Positions 61,843-62,475 of a stretch of 62,475 nucleotides of DNA are shown here, piece by piece. The stretch's first letter is position 1, and each line of letters begins with the position of its first letter. Both the position numbers and the translations under genes were made by a program. This stretch comes from an uncultured Verrucomicrobiota bacterium (GTDB lineage Bacteria > Verrucomicrobiota > Verrucomicrobiia > Limisphaerales > UBA1319). The stretch lies in assembly GCA_903845125.1 (NCBI GenBank), contig CAIMWS010000139.1, forward strand, positions 1-62,475. The letters run 5' to 3'. A model generated the notes under the pieces. The model was not told where the DNA came from. It saw nothing but the letters and a program-made list of their open reading frames with translations, and did not search any database.

Positions 61843-62155
61843 CGGCCGGAGGTTCGGGCGGTTTCCTTTTTGGGGTGTCCCCGGCCTGACCGCATCCCGT
61901 GTTTCCCGTAGCCAAATCCATGCCCGCGCCATCCCGTTTCGGCCGGAAAAACCAAGTCTCGGAAAAGGCCAGGTCACGCCGTCAAACGCAACCCATCCGC
62001 AGGCCGCTGGTGCCACCGCGCTGGCCGAATCGTTTTTTGTGCAAGACTCTCGTGTTAAGCCGTTTAAATGGACTGCCGCCGGGTCGATGGTTCAGCCTCG
62101 CTGCCCGTCGGTTAATAAAATCGGTCTCACCATCGTCTTCCTCCCAACGACCGCG
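61843..62155. other. Convergent intergenic region, 313 bp
   Basis: Between the ABC ATPase stop and the metG stop no gene, repeat or strong hairpin with T-run was recognised. Frames that cross it are unlike proteins. Confidence 0.5.
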
Positions 62156-62475
62156 TCAGGTCTTGGGTTGGTCCTTGCGAGGGAACAACGGGACCGCAGT
62201 CCCGGCTTGGTGGCCCGGAGCCAGCCCCCCCCATTGGGCGAGGGACATTTGGCTCGGAGGCTCTGAAAATCCCAACTGGGAATGGATTTTGCAGGCGGAA
62301 TCCGGCAAAAACGGCCAGAGCAAAACGGCCAGAATGCGGCAGGTTTCCGCCAGGTTGTATAAAATATCATCCAAACGGCGTGACTGAGCGGGATCCTTGG
62401 CCAGTTTGAAAGGCGCGGTTTGGTCAACATACTGGTTCGCCCGGGTGATCAAAGCACCGATGGCAATCAACGCCC
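62156..62475 (-). CDS. metG: Methionyl-tRNA synthetase, C-terminal part
   Basis: The 3' end of metG, open at the window edge. The visible 106 residues match the alpha-helical anticodon-binding domain of MetRS: ALITRANQYVDQTAPFKLAKDPAQSRRLDDILYNLAETCRILAVLLWPFLPDSACKI, then the tail GLAPGHQAGTAVPLFPRKD. The protein stops there, so it lacks the extra C-terminal dimerisation (EMAP-like) domain that some MetRS carry. Confidence 0.9.
   Translation of the reverse strand, partial: ALIAIGALITRANQYVDQTAPFKLAKDPAQSRRLDDILYNLAETCRILAVLLWPFLPDSACKIHSQLGFSEPPSQMSLAQWGGLAPGHQAGTAVPLFPRKDQPKT

Noticed and set aside
61899..62387. 162-codon plus-strand frame opposite metG
   Set aside because: It overlaps the clear metG coding sequence, and its text has no protein-like features.

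Overview
The window looks like a GC-rich chromosome segment of a Verrucomicrobiota bacterium, most likely the Pedosphaera/Limisphaera branch. This is inferred from gene content: a membrane Ser/Thr kinase fused to WD40 blades, many secreted glycosidases and S1 sulfatases, Tat-exported redox enzymes, and a long secreted NPSFE-repeat protein ending in a typical C-terminal strand domain. Planctomycetota or Lentisphaerota cannot be excluded without a search. No CRISPR array, IS element, integrase or complete rRNA/tRNA gene was seen.

Layout. (1) 1-9.1 kb: a kinase-WD40 gene split by an in-frame amber codon and stop/start-coupled to a POTRA-plus-Sel1 envelope protein; then, on the minus strand, a double-receiver/double-PAS protein without a kinase and a FIST-type sensor protein. 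(2) 9.2-19.6 kb: a six-hairpin glycosidase-like protein and a beta-helix protein (minus) facing a plus-strand operon of a GH95 alpha-L-fucosidase, Tat-exported cupin isomerase-like protein, SDR dehydrogenase, DeoC-type aldolase and FGGY sugar kinase, which reads like an import-to-triose sugar pathway. (3) 19.9-29 kb: BNR sialidase-like protein, propeller-plus-barrel glycosidase-like protein, OFA-type MFS transporter and the giant NPSFE-repeat protein. (4) 29.2-33 kb: MFS transporter, Tat aldo/keto reductase and a tetraheme cytochrome fused to an FGE-like domain. (5) 33-44.5 kb (minus): three S1 sulfatases, a GH43-like/GH29/F5-8C fucosidase fusion, a frameshifted gene remnant, a tandem GDPD protein and a GH127 beta-L-arabinofuranosidase; several junctions overlap or lie within 35 bp, so this looks like one polysaccharide-desulfation and depolymerisation locus. 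(6) 44.7-49.1 kb (minus): arginine operon argJ-argB-argD-argF with 4-bp overlaps at two junctions. (7) 49.4-62.5 kb: large secreted glycosidase-like proteins, a SEC-C/coiled-coil/RelE-like protein, a secreted gluzincin-type peptidase, a LysM/TPR lipoprotein, an ABC ATPase without an adjacent permease, and the C-terminus of metG.

Taken together this is mainly a fucose-rich, probably sulfated, polysaccharide-degrading region set around housekeeping arginine synthesis. The least ordinary items are the SEC-C/RelE-like fusion, the tetraheme/FGE-like fusion, an ArgJ with 13 extra residues directly at its self-cleavage site, and four places where reading frames are broken (amber codon at 2507, remnant at 37119-37437, sulfatase 3' end near 41505, and a tRNA-like relic at 19793).
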